From Phoenix dactylifera (Eukaryota; Streptophyta; Magnoliopsida; Arecales; Arecaceae): a stretch of DNA of 64,000 nucleotides. The position numbers were made by a program, and so were the translations under genes. The notes below the pieces were generated by a model. The model was not told where the DNA came from, made no database searches, and saw nothing but the letters and a program-made list of their open reading frames with translations. The stretch covers positions 3,885,001 through 3,949,000 of the forward strand of contig NW_024067666.1 of the NCBI RefSeq assembly GCF_009389715.1. Direction: 5' to 3'. Positions 13,201 through 25,200 of this stretch are shown here, piece after piece. Each line of letters opens with the position of its first letter. The stretch's first letter is position 1.

Positions 13201-16200
13201 TATCTTGACAAGTTTTGCATTAACATGGGCTCATTCAGTTTCCAAATATAGAATTGAAATCAATCATTCATTATTAATCCTGGAAATGGGTATCCTAGAA
13301 TCGGAAAAATAATTCATATTTTTTATTTTTGACAGCAAACATAATTTTATTTTATTTCTTTATTATTTTTAAAAGCAGAAAAATCTGCAAATGGTGGTGG
13401 TTCTAGTTTTGATGTACAAAATCTAGAGATATTGTGCCGGTGACAATTACAGATTGAAAGATATGATAAGACATCGACGAGGGTACATATTATATTAAGC
13501 CAGGGTTCTGGTATTAGCTAGTGGTGGTGGGGCTCTAAAGGCAAAACCTAAGATTGCATATCAGCTCTTTTATTATTATTATTTTTCATTATTTTTGTTG
13601 TTGTTTTTGTCGTTGTTGTGATCACCATCGTAATCATCATTTTTCTATCGTAATGTAGGCGTATTCCCGGATCTCCCGGATCCGCTAGAGCGCTACCGGA
13701 TACCCCACGGCGCCATTGCGTGGGTGGAGGAGCGATTCCAGGCCATGGCCATGGGTAGGTTTGAAGGCTAAATAAAACACGATTCCGTCTTTTCTTGCCA
13801 CTGTTGGATAATCAATGAAGCACCGGCATCAATTGATTAAAGGCATTTGTTTATGTTTATGTTTTTTTTTTTTTTTTGAAGTCCTTGATCTAACCTTGTT
13901 CATGTATTTCTTTCATTTTTACGATAATGCATCAATAAATTATTTTTAAAAATAACTATAGCAAGAAATTTTGTTTTTTTTCTTCTCCAACTAAATTTAA
14001 AATTGAATAGACAAAATCCCAATTAAGAGGACAATTTGGTGAAACCCAACCTATTTAGGTTGTAAGATATTTTTCAGGATATCTTACATGATTACCAATT
14101 TTTAGTAAACATTAATCAAAGATCAATTTAAATATATACTACTTTGAGACTTTCAATTAGAAAAATTATACAAGAAAATTTGTTCTCTTTAATTTAGTTT
14201 TTTATATTCTCTATTTTATTTTTATTTACTATTATCGACTTTGGACTATAGCTGCTTTATACTGTGTATTGTATATGCCCATTTGCTTTAAATTTTAATT
14301 GCTTGGACAACTGCTTAGATTTATCCTCAATTATAAGGTTAATATACATTGAACTTTGTAGTTTTAGAATTCCATAATAGTAAAGACTAAGAAACATCTA
14401 ATTAGTAAATGCTAGAGTTGCTCCACTAGAGATGAGGCTATGAGATTCCAAACTAGTACCGCAGTTCTTGCTCTCGACCTCTTGCACAACCTTCTGGTTC
14501 GAGACAAGGACTTGCGTTGGATTGGCGCATGCTCAACTGCAACCCAACCTGATTTCATTTTATGGTCATGATTTTAGATTTAAACATAACCCATTAGCTG
14601 ATAAGGTCAGCTCGCGTCCGATCCACGAAAATAATTTTAAATCTAGTGGGTGATGCAGAACCAGAATGAAGTCAATTTGAAGCCATGTAGGAGACTTTGT
14701 TTTAGGTTTGGTTGAGTCTTGTTTAGAGTCCTTGTTTAGTTTAAATTGGGTCCTAAATTATGTTTGTTTCAGTTTTAAATTTGGACTTAATTAGGAGTTC
14801 ATTTGATTAGAGTTTGATTAGGGATTAGGGTGAGTCATGGCCATAGTTTGGGTGCCGTATAAAGGAGTTGTAGAGGGGGCGCCGTCCTCATTCTTTTGGA
14901 TCCATTGTTTTTCCTTCCGGTGAATGAAAAAAAAAAAAAAAAAGAGAAAACTCTGCAAGGCTCTGTTAAGAGCCCCAAAAACCCCTGTTCCTTCTTTGCT
15001 TGGGAGATTCAATCCGGCAGTAGAACAGAGGTCATCTTCTTCACCTCGCTTCCCCTCATCATTTGGTATCAGAGCAGGCGTCTCCTGCTTCGATGGCGGA
15101 TGACAACGGCGTAGGTGTCCGCCCCGTCGACGGCGATCACGGGGAACGAGCCCTTTGGGCAGCGATCCGCGGGTTGGAGGGAGCCGTGCGTGAAATCCAG
15201 CAAAACCTCCAAGCCATGCGGATCGAAAACGTTGTGGATCCCAACCAGGAGCGTGTGCAGACTCGCGAGGATCTCCCTCACGGTCCACCGGCACCGGTGC
15301 GAGATCCACCCCATCAGCGGCGCCAGCGAGTTCCTCCGGAGTCTTCCGATGAAGAGGAGGGAGCCGCGGTCTATGGGACGGTCGGTGGACCGCATCTGCA
15401 CCCAGGTGAGTACGGCTTCATTGGGGGCGAACGGGACCGAAGGCCCTTCTACCACCGCTTTCCGGATGAGGGGCCGCCTGAGGAAGAGCTTGGTGGGTGG
15501 CGTCCATGGAGGAATCAAGACCGTGCGGGCCACGGGCTCCGTGGACTCGACCGAAGACCCCCTGGGGATATGGCTCTTGACGGTTGGCCACCTGATGACG
15601 ATGGAGTATTCTACGAAGCACAGGAGCCGCGTCCACGGGTGAACAGGGTCCCTGCAGGAGGTAGGAATGCGGAACCCGTGAGGAATAGGCTCCCTTGGGG
15701 CGTTCGTGATAGGGGCTCCCCTGATTTCAGATTAAAGGTGGATCTCCCTGCATTTAACGGTAATCTTCACATTGAGGGATTTTGGATTGGTTGGCCGAGG
15801 TAGAAAAATTTTTCGATTATATGGAGATCCCAGATCAGAAGAAGGTGAAGCTGGTCGCGTATAAATTGAAGGGAGGAGCATCTGCATGGTGGGATCAACT
15901 GCAACATAACCGTCTACGGCAAGGGAAGATGCAGATCACCACCTGGCGCAAGATGAAACAACATTTGCGTGGCCGTTTTCTCCCGCCTGACTACGAGCAG
16001 GCACTCTACCATCAGTACCAGAACTGCCGACAGGGCCCCCGGACGGTGACCGAATACACTGATGAATTCAACCGCCTCAATGCCCGCAACAACTTGTCAG
16101 AAACAGAAAATCAGCAAGTGGCAAGGTACATTGGTGGGTTGAAGCCGGCCATCCGAGATCAGGTGGATTTATATCCGGTGTGGAGCCTGTCGGAAGCTAC

Positions 16201-19200
16201 AAGTTTGGCCTTAAAACTAGAGGCGCAGGCGACACGAAAGGCACACCAATTTCAGCCCATGAATAGAGCATCATCCTCGCGCTCCACCATAGCAAAGCAG
16301 AAGACTGTTGAAGGGGCGGCCACCTCGAGTCAACCACCACCGATATCCACATCGAGAGGAGCCGGAAATTTCAGCAGGCAGCAGGCGGCCCCAAAAGGTA
16401 GTGGCAACCCCTACGAGAGACCCATGCCTATAAAATGTTACAGATGTCAGGAGGTTGGGCATCGGTCTAACGAGTGTCCGAGGCGACGGCCAGTCCATGT
16501 AGTCGAAGCTGAGGATGAAGAAGAAATGCCGCATGAGGAGGAGGATCATGAAGAGGGGCAGACCGACGATGAAGACGTCGAGGTGACGGCGCCGGATCAG
16601 GGAGTTCCGGCCTCCTTTGTAGTTCAGCGAATTTTATTTGCCCCGAAGAATGAAGAAGAATCGCAACGCCACAGCATCTTCAAAACTTGCTGCACTATCA
16701 ACAAAACTGTGTGCAACGTGATTATTGACAGCGGCAGCAGCGAAAACATTGTTTCCTCCGCATTGGTTCGTGCGATGGGATTGAAGACAGAAAAGCACCC
16801 GTCTCCTTATAAGATTGGATGGATTAAAAAGGGAGCTGAAACGAGAGTAGAGGATGTATGCCGAGTGCCATTGTCCATCGGAAGGTACTACAAGGATGAA
16901 GTGGTGTGCGATGTGGTGGATATGGATGCATGTCATGTTCTACTCGGGCGTCCATGCCAGCATGACACAGATGTCACATTCAGGGGCCGAGACAACACAT
17001 ACTTGTTCCGATGGCAGGGTAGGAAAATTTTGTTGGTGCCTATGAAAGAGAAGCTTACCCCCAAAACTTCTCAAGTGGAGGGGAAGTCTTTCCTTGCAGT
17101 TTCTGGTGCGCAGTTCATGGCGGAACTCAAGGGGGCTGAAGAGGTTATGGTGTTGATTGTTAAGGGGACGGAGATGCCTATCCTGCAGCAGGTGCCCGAG
17201 GAGTTCAAAGAATTGTTGACAGAGTTCAAAGACATCACTCCTGCAGAACTACCAAATGGACTGCCTCCCATGCGAGATATTCAGCATCATATTGATTTGG
17301 TGCCCGGTGCAAGTCTCCCCAATCTGCCTCATTACCGCATGAGTCCCAAGGAGAGCAAAATTCTGCAGCAACAAGTTGAAGACTTGATCAAGAAGGGGCT
17401 GATCCGGGAAAGCATGAGTCCGTGTGCGGTGCCTGCACTTTTGACGCCGAAGAAGGATGGGAGTTGGCGTATGTGCGTGGACAGCCGTGCGATCAACAGG
17501 ATAACAGTAAAATACCGGTTTCCCATACCCCGTTTGAATGATATGCTCGACATGTTAGAAGGAGCCAAGGTCTTCTCCAAAATTGACTTACGAAGCGGCT
17601 ACCATCAAATCCGGATTCGCCCTGGTGATGAGTGGAAGACGGCGTTCAAGACGAAGGATGGGTTATATGAGTGGATGGTCATGCCTTTTGGCCTATCCAA
17701 TGCACCGAGCACCTTCATGAGAATAATGAATTAGGTACTAAAATCATTTATTGGAAAGTTCGTCGTCGTCTACTTTGATGATATTTTGATCTATAGTCGC
17801 AATGAAATTGAGCATAAGGAGCACTTGAGAGCAGTTTTGCTTGCTTTATGGGAGAATCAGTTGTTTGTTAATCTTAAGAAGTGTCATTTTGTTACAAAAC
17901 GCTTGGTGTTCCTGGGATTTGTTGTTGGGGCTGATGGCATACAGGTTGATGAAGAGAAGGTAAAGGCAATACGGGAGTGGCCGATTCCTACAAATGTTAG
18001 CCAAGTCCGCAGCTTTCATGGGTTAGCGACATTCTATCGGCGTTTCATTCGAAACTTCAGTACCATCGTCTCTCCCATCACCGAATGCATGAAGAAGGGC
18101 CAATTTCAATGGAAGGAGCAGCAACAAGCAAGTTTTGAACTGATAAAAGAAAAGCTAACTTCTGCACTAGTACTAGCATTACCGAGTTTTGAGAAGCTAT
18201 TTGAAGTGGAGTGTGATGCTTCTGTGGTCGGCATAGGGGCTGTTTTGACCCAAGAAGGACGGCCCGTGGAGTACTTCAGTGAAAAACTTAGTGAAGCACG
18301 GCAAAAATGGACAACCTACGAGCTAGAGTTCTATGCCATCATCCGGGCGTTGAAGCATTGGGAGCATTACCTTATTCAAAAAGAATTTGTTCTGTACAGC
18401 GACCATCAAGCCTTGAAGTACATCAATAATCAGAACAATTTGAACCGAATGCATGTTCGATGGGTAAGCTTCTTGCAGAAATTTTCCTTTGTGTTGAAGC
18501 ATCGGTCCGGGCAGCAGAATCGGGTGGCAGATGCTTTGAGTCGACGCAATGCTTTATTGACTACTATGCAGGCAGAGGTCGTGGGGTTTGAATATTTGAA
18601 AGAGTTGTATGCAGAGGATGAGGACTTCAAAGATGTATGGGCAAAGTGTACAAGTCATCAAGCAACTGGAGACTTCAACATTCAGGATGGTTATCTATTT
18701 TGCGGCAATTCCTTATGTATTCCCAGATCCTCATTGCGAGAAAAGCTGATTAGAGACCTTCATGGTGGCGGTCTTAGTGGGCATATGGGTCGGGACAAGA
18801 CCATTGCCAGTCTCACGGAAAGGTATCATTGGCCGCAGCTGAGAAGAGATGTTGGAAAATTTATTCAAAGGTGCTATACTTGCCAAACAGCGAAGGGACA
18901 GTCGCAAAACACTGGATTATATATGCCTCTACCTGTGCCAAATGCTATTTGGGAGGATCTGTCGATGGATTTTGTGTTGGGACTTCCCCGAACACAAAGG
19001 GGTGTAGATTCAGTCTTCGTGGTGGTGGACAGGTTCTCCAAGATGGCGCATTTCATCCCTTGCAAGAAGACATCAGATGCATCCCACATTGCAAGGTTGT
19101 TCTTTCGAGAGATTGTTCGATTGCATGGAGTACCACAATCTATAACATCAGATCGGGATTCCAAATTTTTGAGTCACTTCTGGCTTACTCTTTGGAGGAT

Positions 19201-22200
19201 GTTTGACACTTCATTAAATTTCAGTAGCACTGCGCATCCTCAGACTGATGGACAGACAGAAGTGGTTAACAGGACACTGGATAATTTGATCCGTTGTATT
19301 TGTGGGAGTACCCCGAAACATTGGGATTATGCCTTGGCCCAAGCAGAGTTTGCCTACAACAATGCTGTCCATAGTGGAACCGGAAGGTCGCCTTTCTCCA
19401 TTGTCTATTCAAAGGCACCAAAGCACGCATTGGATCTGGCGCGCCTACCGAAAATTTTGGGAAAGAGTGTGGCTGCAGAACATTTGGCAGAGGAGGTTCA
19501 AGCTATACAGTTGGAGGTGAAGAAGCGCCTCGAGGACACAAATGCTAAATACAAATCAACGACAGATAAGCATCGAAGGCACAAAGAATTTCGAGAAGGC
19601 GACATGGTGATAGTTTTCCTGCGCAAAGAAAGATTTCTCGTGGGAACTTACAGCAAATGGAAGCCAAGAAAGTATGGCCCATACAAAATTTTGAAAAAGA
19701 TCAATAACAATGCTTACGTTGTGGACCTACCAGATGATATGGGAATTTCAAAGACTTTTAATGTCGCTGATATCTATGAATACCATAATCCTGAAGAGCA
19801 GTTATATCCTGATACGAACTCGAGGACGAGTTGTGTTCAAGTGGAGGGGACTGATGCAGAACCAGAATGAAGTCAATTTGAAGCCATGTAGGAGACTTTG
19901 TTTTAGGTTTGGTTGAGTCTTGTTTAGAGTCCTTGTTTAGTTTAAATTGGGTCCTAAATTATGTTTGTTTCAGTTTTAAATTTGGACTTAATTAGGAGTT
20001 CATTTGATTAGAGTTTGATTAGGGATTAGGGTGAGTCATGGCCATAGTTTGGGTGCCGTATAAAGGAGTTGTAGAGGGGGCGCCGTCCTCATTCTTTTGG
20101 ATCCATTGTTTTTCCTTCCGGTGAATGAAAAAAAAAAAAAAGAGAACTCTGCAAGGCTCTGTTAAGAGCCCCAAAAACCCCTGTTCCTTCTTTGCTTGGG
20201 AGATTCAATCCGGCAGTAGAACAGAGGTCATCTTCTTCACCTCGCTTCCCCTCATCAGTGGGTCACTCAAGTCGTGGTCAACCACGACGCAGACCTAACT
20301 CCGAATATTTGGATTTGCGATAGGGATTGGGCCAGGATTACATCAAGTCTGGTTTGTAGTTCGTGACAAACATCTAGATATTTTTTTATAGCTAAAATAT
20401 AATAGTTTATAATTAAATGTGAAACTCTTAAAAACTTAAATATAACCAAAAAAGAGCCAACTTAAACTAGAACTTTCATTCAAAATTTTTTAATTTTATC
20501 CAAGAAATTGATCATTTTTAAATTTGCAAAGTACGATTTTAATATATATTGATATGTTTCAAAGTATTATAAATAAGAATCCACCAAAATAAATAATGAA
20601 TAATGAATGTTTAAATATAATTTAAGCAGATAATGGGAGATGTAATTGTTGAGATGAAAAGGGGGAATTAGTTTAAATGATAGTTCGTCTAGTGGATTGA
20701 AAAAGATATGTCGAGTGAAGGAAAACGAGACTTATATAATTTAGAGTTTTGAGTAGGGCCGTATCGTATTTGAATCGATTTAGACCTATTTTTTGTTGAT
20801 CTAAATTTGACCTAGATGATAAGTTAGGTTGGGTCGGATTGGGTTGAAAATATAAGACCCGCATCCAACTCGGACTTTAGATCAGCTCCAATTTTTGAGC
20901 CCAACCCATGTACAGATGCATACCAGATCTAATTGGGTTGGAACTGCATTGGGTTATGAGTCAACCCGGCCTTTTTGTGATCCTATTTGTGACCATGCCA
21001 TTACTAATGAGCAGTTGGGTCTGACAAATCTCCATTCCAGACTGGGTTGGCATCATCGAGCTAGATGAGGGCCGGAGATACCGAAGCCCTATTCTTTTCT
21101 TTGGATTACTCCACTAATGATCGATTTCCCCATGCTATATTGTTGTACAACTGAATAGATGGGTGATGCAGATCTAATGAGCTGGCATTTTCAATGCAAA
21201 ACAAATAGTCATTATCTTAAACTCCTGCTTAAGGAAACTTGATAGCCAACATATGTATGTTGTGAGGATAAGGCTGGGGTGCTGTGATCTAAAACCTAAG
21301 AGCATTCACTTCTTACATATTTTATACTAGATGTATCAACAAAAAAATTTAAAATAATTTGGTCTAGGCTACTGCAGTTTTTACTTTGTCTAACCACTTT
21401 TTTTTTTTTTGTTTTGTTTAAATGTGAAAAGGATTAGTTCCCTTTTAGATTTCTCGAAATACTTAGTTCCCATTTTGATTATCAAAAGGTTCCTTCAGGC
21501 ATTCAATCGGCCGAATGATAATGCCCACTTGAATTACTGCATACTTTCCTGCTAAACTGCCACATGAATTCCTATTTCTAAACTGCAGGTCGCCGTTTCG
21601 GTCGAAGACGCACTCCAAATGAAGAAGACCCTGCAGGTATGTTCTTGCAAGAGAGACTACTCCAGATGGAGCGACACATGCGGTATTATTTTTTCTTTTT
21701 GACATCAAGGGAAGGTAGAGAATTCACCCAAGTTTATTAAGAAAGTGAAAAAGAAGTAAAAGGGGCCTCTTAAAGAGAGGAGGAAAAGGAATGGATACAA
21801 CTTCCATTACTAAGTAATGCAGCTGGTTGATTTTATTTCACATGATGGAAACTTAAGGCTAGTAACCATCTCTTATTATCAACATACATTGACTCAGCAT
21901 GCGGTATTTTAACTCGAAATATACACAATTGACTTATGCTTTTCTCGATGCTTTTCCCCTCTGCTTTTCTTTTGTGGACGAAGGCAGGAAATGTAGAGCA
22001 TTCACATTTTAGCGGCAACATATATTGTCCGACAAATGGTAGCTCACATAAGTTTATTTTTTCCTACTCAAAATATACATAATTGACTTTGGCTTTCCTC
22101 CTCTGCTTTTCGTTTGTGGATTAAGGTAGGAAATGTAGACCATCCATATTTTAGCGGTCACATATACATTGTCCCACAAATGGTATAGCTCACATCATTT

Positions 22201-25200
22201 AATTGTTTTCTATGTTGACAATCTCTATTTTTTGTGAACAATGGTTATTCCTTAAGGACTCATCTGTTTCGTCAGAAAATTTTTTTCTTATTGAAATATT
22301 TTTTTTCTGAAATGCTGATGCCTCAGTATATGGTGAATGGAAAAGTGGTTTTTTGCATGTTTGGTTGACTATGAGAAAATGACGTATTTCAGAGTGGTTT
22401 ATGTTTGGTTAAGCATCTATTTTCTGAAAAAATTGTATAAAATATTTATTATACCCTTAATAAAGGTAAAGACCTGATCCCACTCTATCTAAAAGCTTGA
22501 GAGTGTTTTTGAAAAAAAAAAATTATTCCAATTTCCAACCCTTGAGAAAGTCGCTTTCTCATGACCTACATAGATTTTTTTTTTCCCATGGGATACGAGA
22601 ATCTTATTCTTATAGAAAAGCTACTTTTCCATCTTTCTCCTGTTGGAAACTCCAACCAAAATGAGGTATTTCTCCATTTTTCCGGAAACCACCTTGTTAG
22701 ATATGTTTATGGCCGTACAGCATCTTTTATCTATGTTGTGACCCATGAGAAAAATTAGGCCTTGAAATAGTAGTGTTTACAAAAAAATGATAGGGAAGTA
22801 GGATGCGCCTGGCTGGAACAGTCAATCCCTCCAGTCAAATTTGTGCATCAGGAACCGTGAGACAAACCTATGCAATTTATAAGCAACATTAGGAAAAAAC
22901 CTACATCTTCTTCTCTCCATTAGCCTTTTATTTTCTAGCTAATTAATTGCATCATTACTCTCTTGTCACTAGATTTCAAAAGTTAAATATCAGAGAAGGG
23001 TTAAACAATTTGCATGAGATCCCAAACAACACTTGTGAAGGCATAAACAACTCAAGAAGGAAAATTGGACAAATCTTTGAGTTTGATATTATGTTAACTG
23101 AGCACTGGACCTCAAAAGCAATGTAAATTAGACCTTAACAGTAAGAAAGATGTAACCTAGACATCTTGCAGCCTTTTCATAACCATAAACAATTTTAATA
23201 ATGCATATGCCAGGCACCCAAACATGATTCCTGTTCAATTGTTTTGTGATGCTTGGGGTTGATATATATCGCATGTTATATATAGTCTTGAGTGTCTCTC
23301 CCTACTCGTTATAGCAGCAGAGATGACCATCATATATTAAAAACTGCCATCATAGTGTAAAATCAGCATATTAATTTCATGGGCGCGCCATTTGCAAAAG
23401 TTGTTGCTTAGCCAATTAACCTTTTTTTGGCAGAGAAACGTGAACATGAAAGCGGCCAAGCAAATCAAATGAATTCTGAGCAAGAGAACCAAAATTTCCA
23501 TAATGTTCGGCGAAGATTTAAAAAGAACTGTAATGCACTGTTCCAGTTGTTCAGGCTTGCGATGAGTTTCCTGCTGGTTATCACTGGAATATCTGGTTCG
23601 TAATCTAGCTTAATTATAGTTGAAAGATCTTTCCCCCCATTGGAAGCATATTCATGAGAAATAGTGACAAATCATTATCTGTGTTAGCCATACATTTCTT
23701 TCTACGGTAAACAAAGAAGCGTGAAGGTTGCACACAGGAGGCCTAATCCAAATTAAAAATGCTTTGCGCCCTAAAACACTACAACAAAAATGACTTGTGG
23801 CGCTAAATTGCTCGTAGTATTTTCTATTATATACTATTATTTTTTTTGCTGCATTATAGTATAAATGCTGCTATCTTCCAATAAATATTATTTTATTAGT
23901 GGGACTTTATTATAAATACTGCTATAAATTTGTATTCTACGGCATATAATTTGAAGTGCCAGAAACTAGAACTGCTATTTTGGCATCTAACTAATATACC
24001 GATAAATAATATCATAATTTGTAGGATTTTGAAAGATTGCTGCTAAACTTTAAATTGTTAATTTTTATATAGAGCTTGGGTTCGGTCCTATTGATGCCAT
24101 CAAATATGTTATCGTACACATATTCTGTTAGCATTACTATATATAGGTCATTTGTTCGATCGAGCTGGTATTAAAATATTAAAAATTAAAAATTATCTAA
24201 GATAAAAATGTAATATAAGAATATTACTATTTTTTGCATAAAAATCATTATTACCTTTGATTATAGCATAAATAAAAGTAATCATGAATAAACTATTCTT
24301 AAACAGTTTGTGAAAAAATTATACATGAATATGATGATGTACACAAGTTAATTTTTAAATATTTTTAACAATAAAACTTTGAAAATATCATAAAGAATTA
24401 AGTTCATTTTTGAGTTTTGTGAAATATAGAAGAATTTTTTAAAATAACGATTAAAATATGAAATATTAAAATGTACATCAAATACTTATTTTTTGACATT
24501 AATGTATGTTAATAAGTTAAATAAACGTACTTAATAACAATACAAGTTGCTGCTCGGTGGTTGAGAGCTTCAAAATTTTTCATAAAAAAAAATTTATCGA
24601 TATTTTTTAAAAATACCGATAACTAATTGCTGACGCTATCTTAAAACAGTGCATAAGAAAATACCATAAAAATGCCGGCTAAGACATTTGCGGCATTTCT
24701 GGTTTACAGCGGCACTTAAAAATATCGCTAGTAATTATTTTTGTTGCAGTAAAGAAAGAAATATTATGTTAGGGAATGGAGACCAACGAGACACATTTCT
24801 CTTGGGAAATATAATTTTATCTTGCCGTCCTGTAAACTGTGGTCGTTCTTTGTTATTGCAGCAATTGTATGGCTGGGGATGCGAGTAGTCGAAATGAAGA
24901 AGCAAAAGACGACACATGTACGTGCACGTCAGATCATGATCGAGATTCTTCAACGTCAAACAAATTGGGATATTGCCAAAGTTGGATGGGATCCTAGCAG
25001 AATGAGAGCTTGGTTCATGTTTCATCGAGATTTAGAGAGAGAAGAAATCCCAGGAGCACCCGACGTCGACTTGGAACGTCGATCTCCGTCAAAAGAAGAC
25101 TCGGAATATTGTGGATTAAAAGAAGAAGTACAGCTTCCACCATTACCCGAAGGCGACTTCGATCGTGGATTTCTATCAAAAATAAAAGAAGAAGTACAGC

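Larger units (their letters stand above)
4720..13658 (+). other. Intron 2 containing a copia retrotransposon
   Basis: 8.9 kb intron. About 6.9 kb of it is the antisense copia element at 5482-12336. The flanks (4720-5481 and 12337-13658) are AT-rich with no coding signal. Confidence 0.8.
14651..20257 (+). mobile_element. Ty3/gypsy LTR retrotransposon, very young
   Basis: 5607-bp element with 5-bp target duplication GTGGG (14646-14650 and 20258-20262), TG..CA LTRs, an initiator-Met PBS and a polypurine tract. The order protease, RT, RNase H, integrase defines the gypsy superfamily. By eye the two LTRs differ only in the length of two A runs, which implies recent insertion. One frameshift and one nonsense codon interrupt gag-pol. 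Absence of a recognisable chromodomain and a C-terminus that runs into the 3' LTR suggest the CRM-like branch of chromoviruses; this is an inference. Confidence 0.95.
13755..21588 (+). other. Intron 3 containing a gypsy retrotransposon
   Basis: 7.8 kb intron. 5.6 kb of it is the sense-oriented gypsy element at 14651-20257. The remaining 2.2 kb has no coding signal. Confidence 0.8.

Noticed and set aside
15063..15642. Additional frames over gypsy gag in other frames and on the other strand
   Set aside because: Shadows of the gag frame that starts at 15093.
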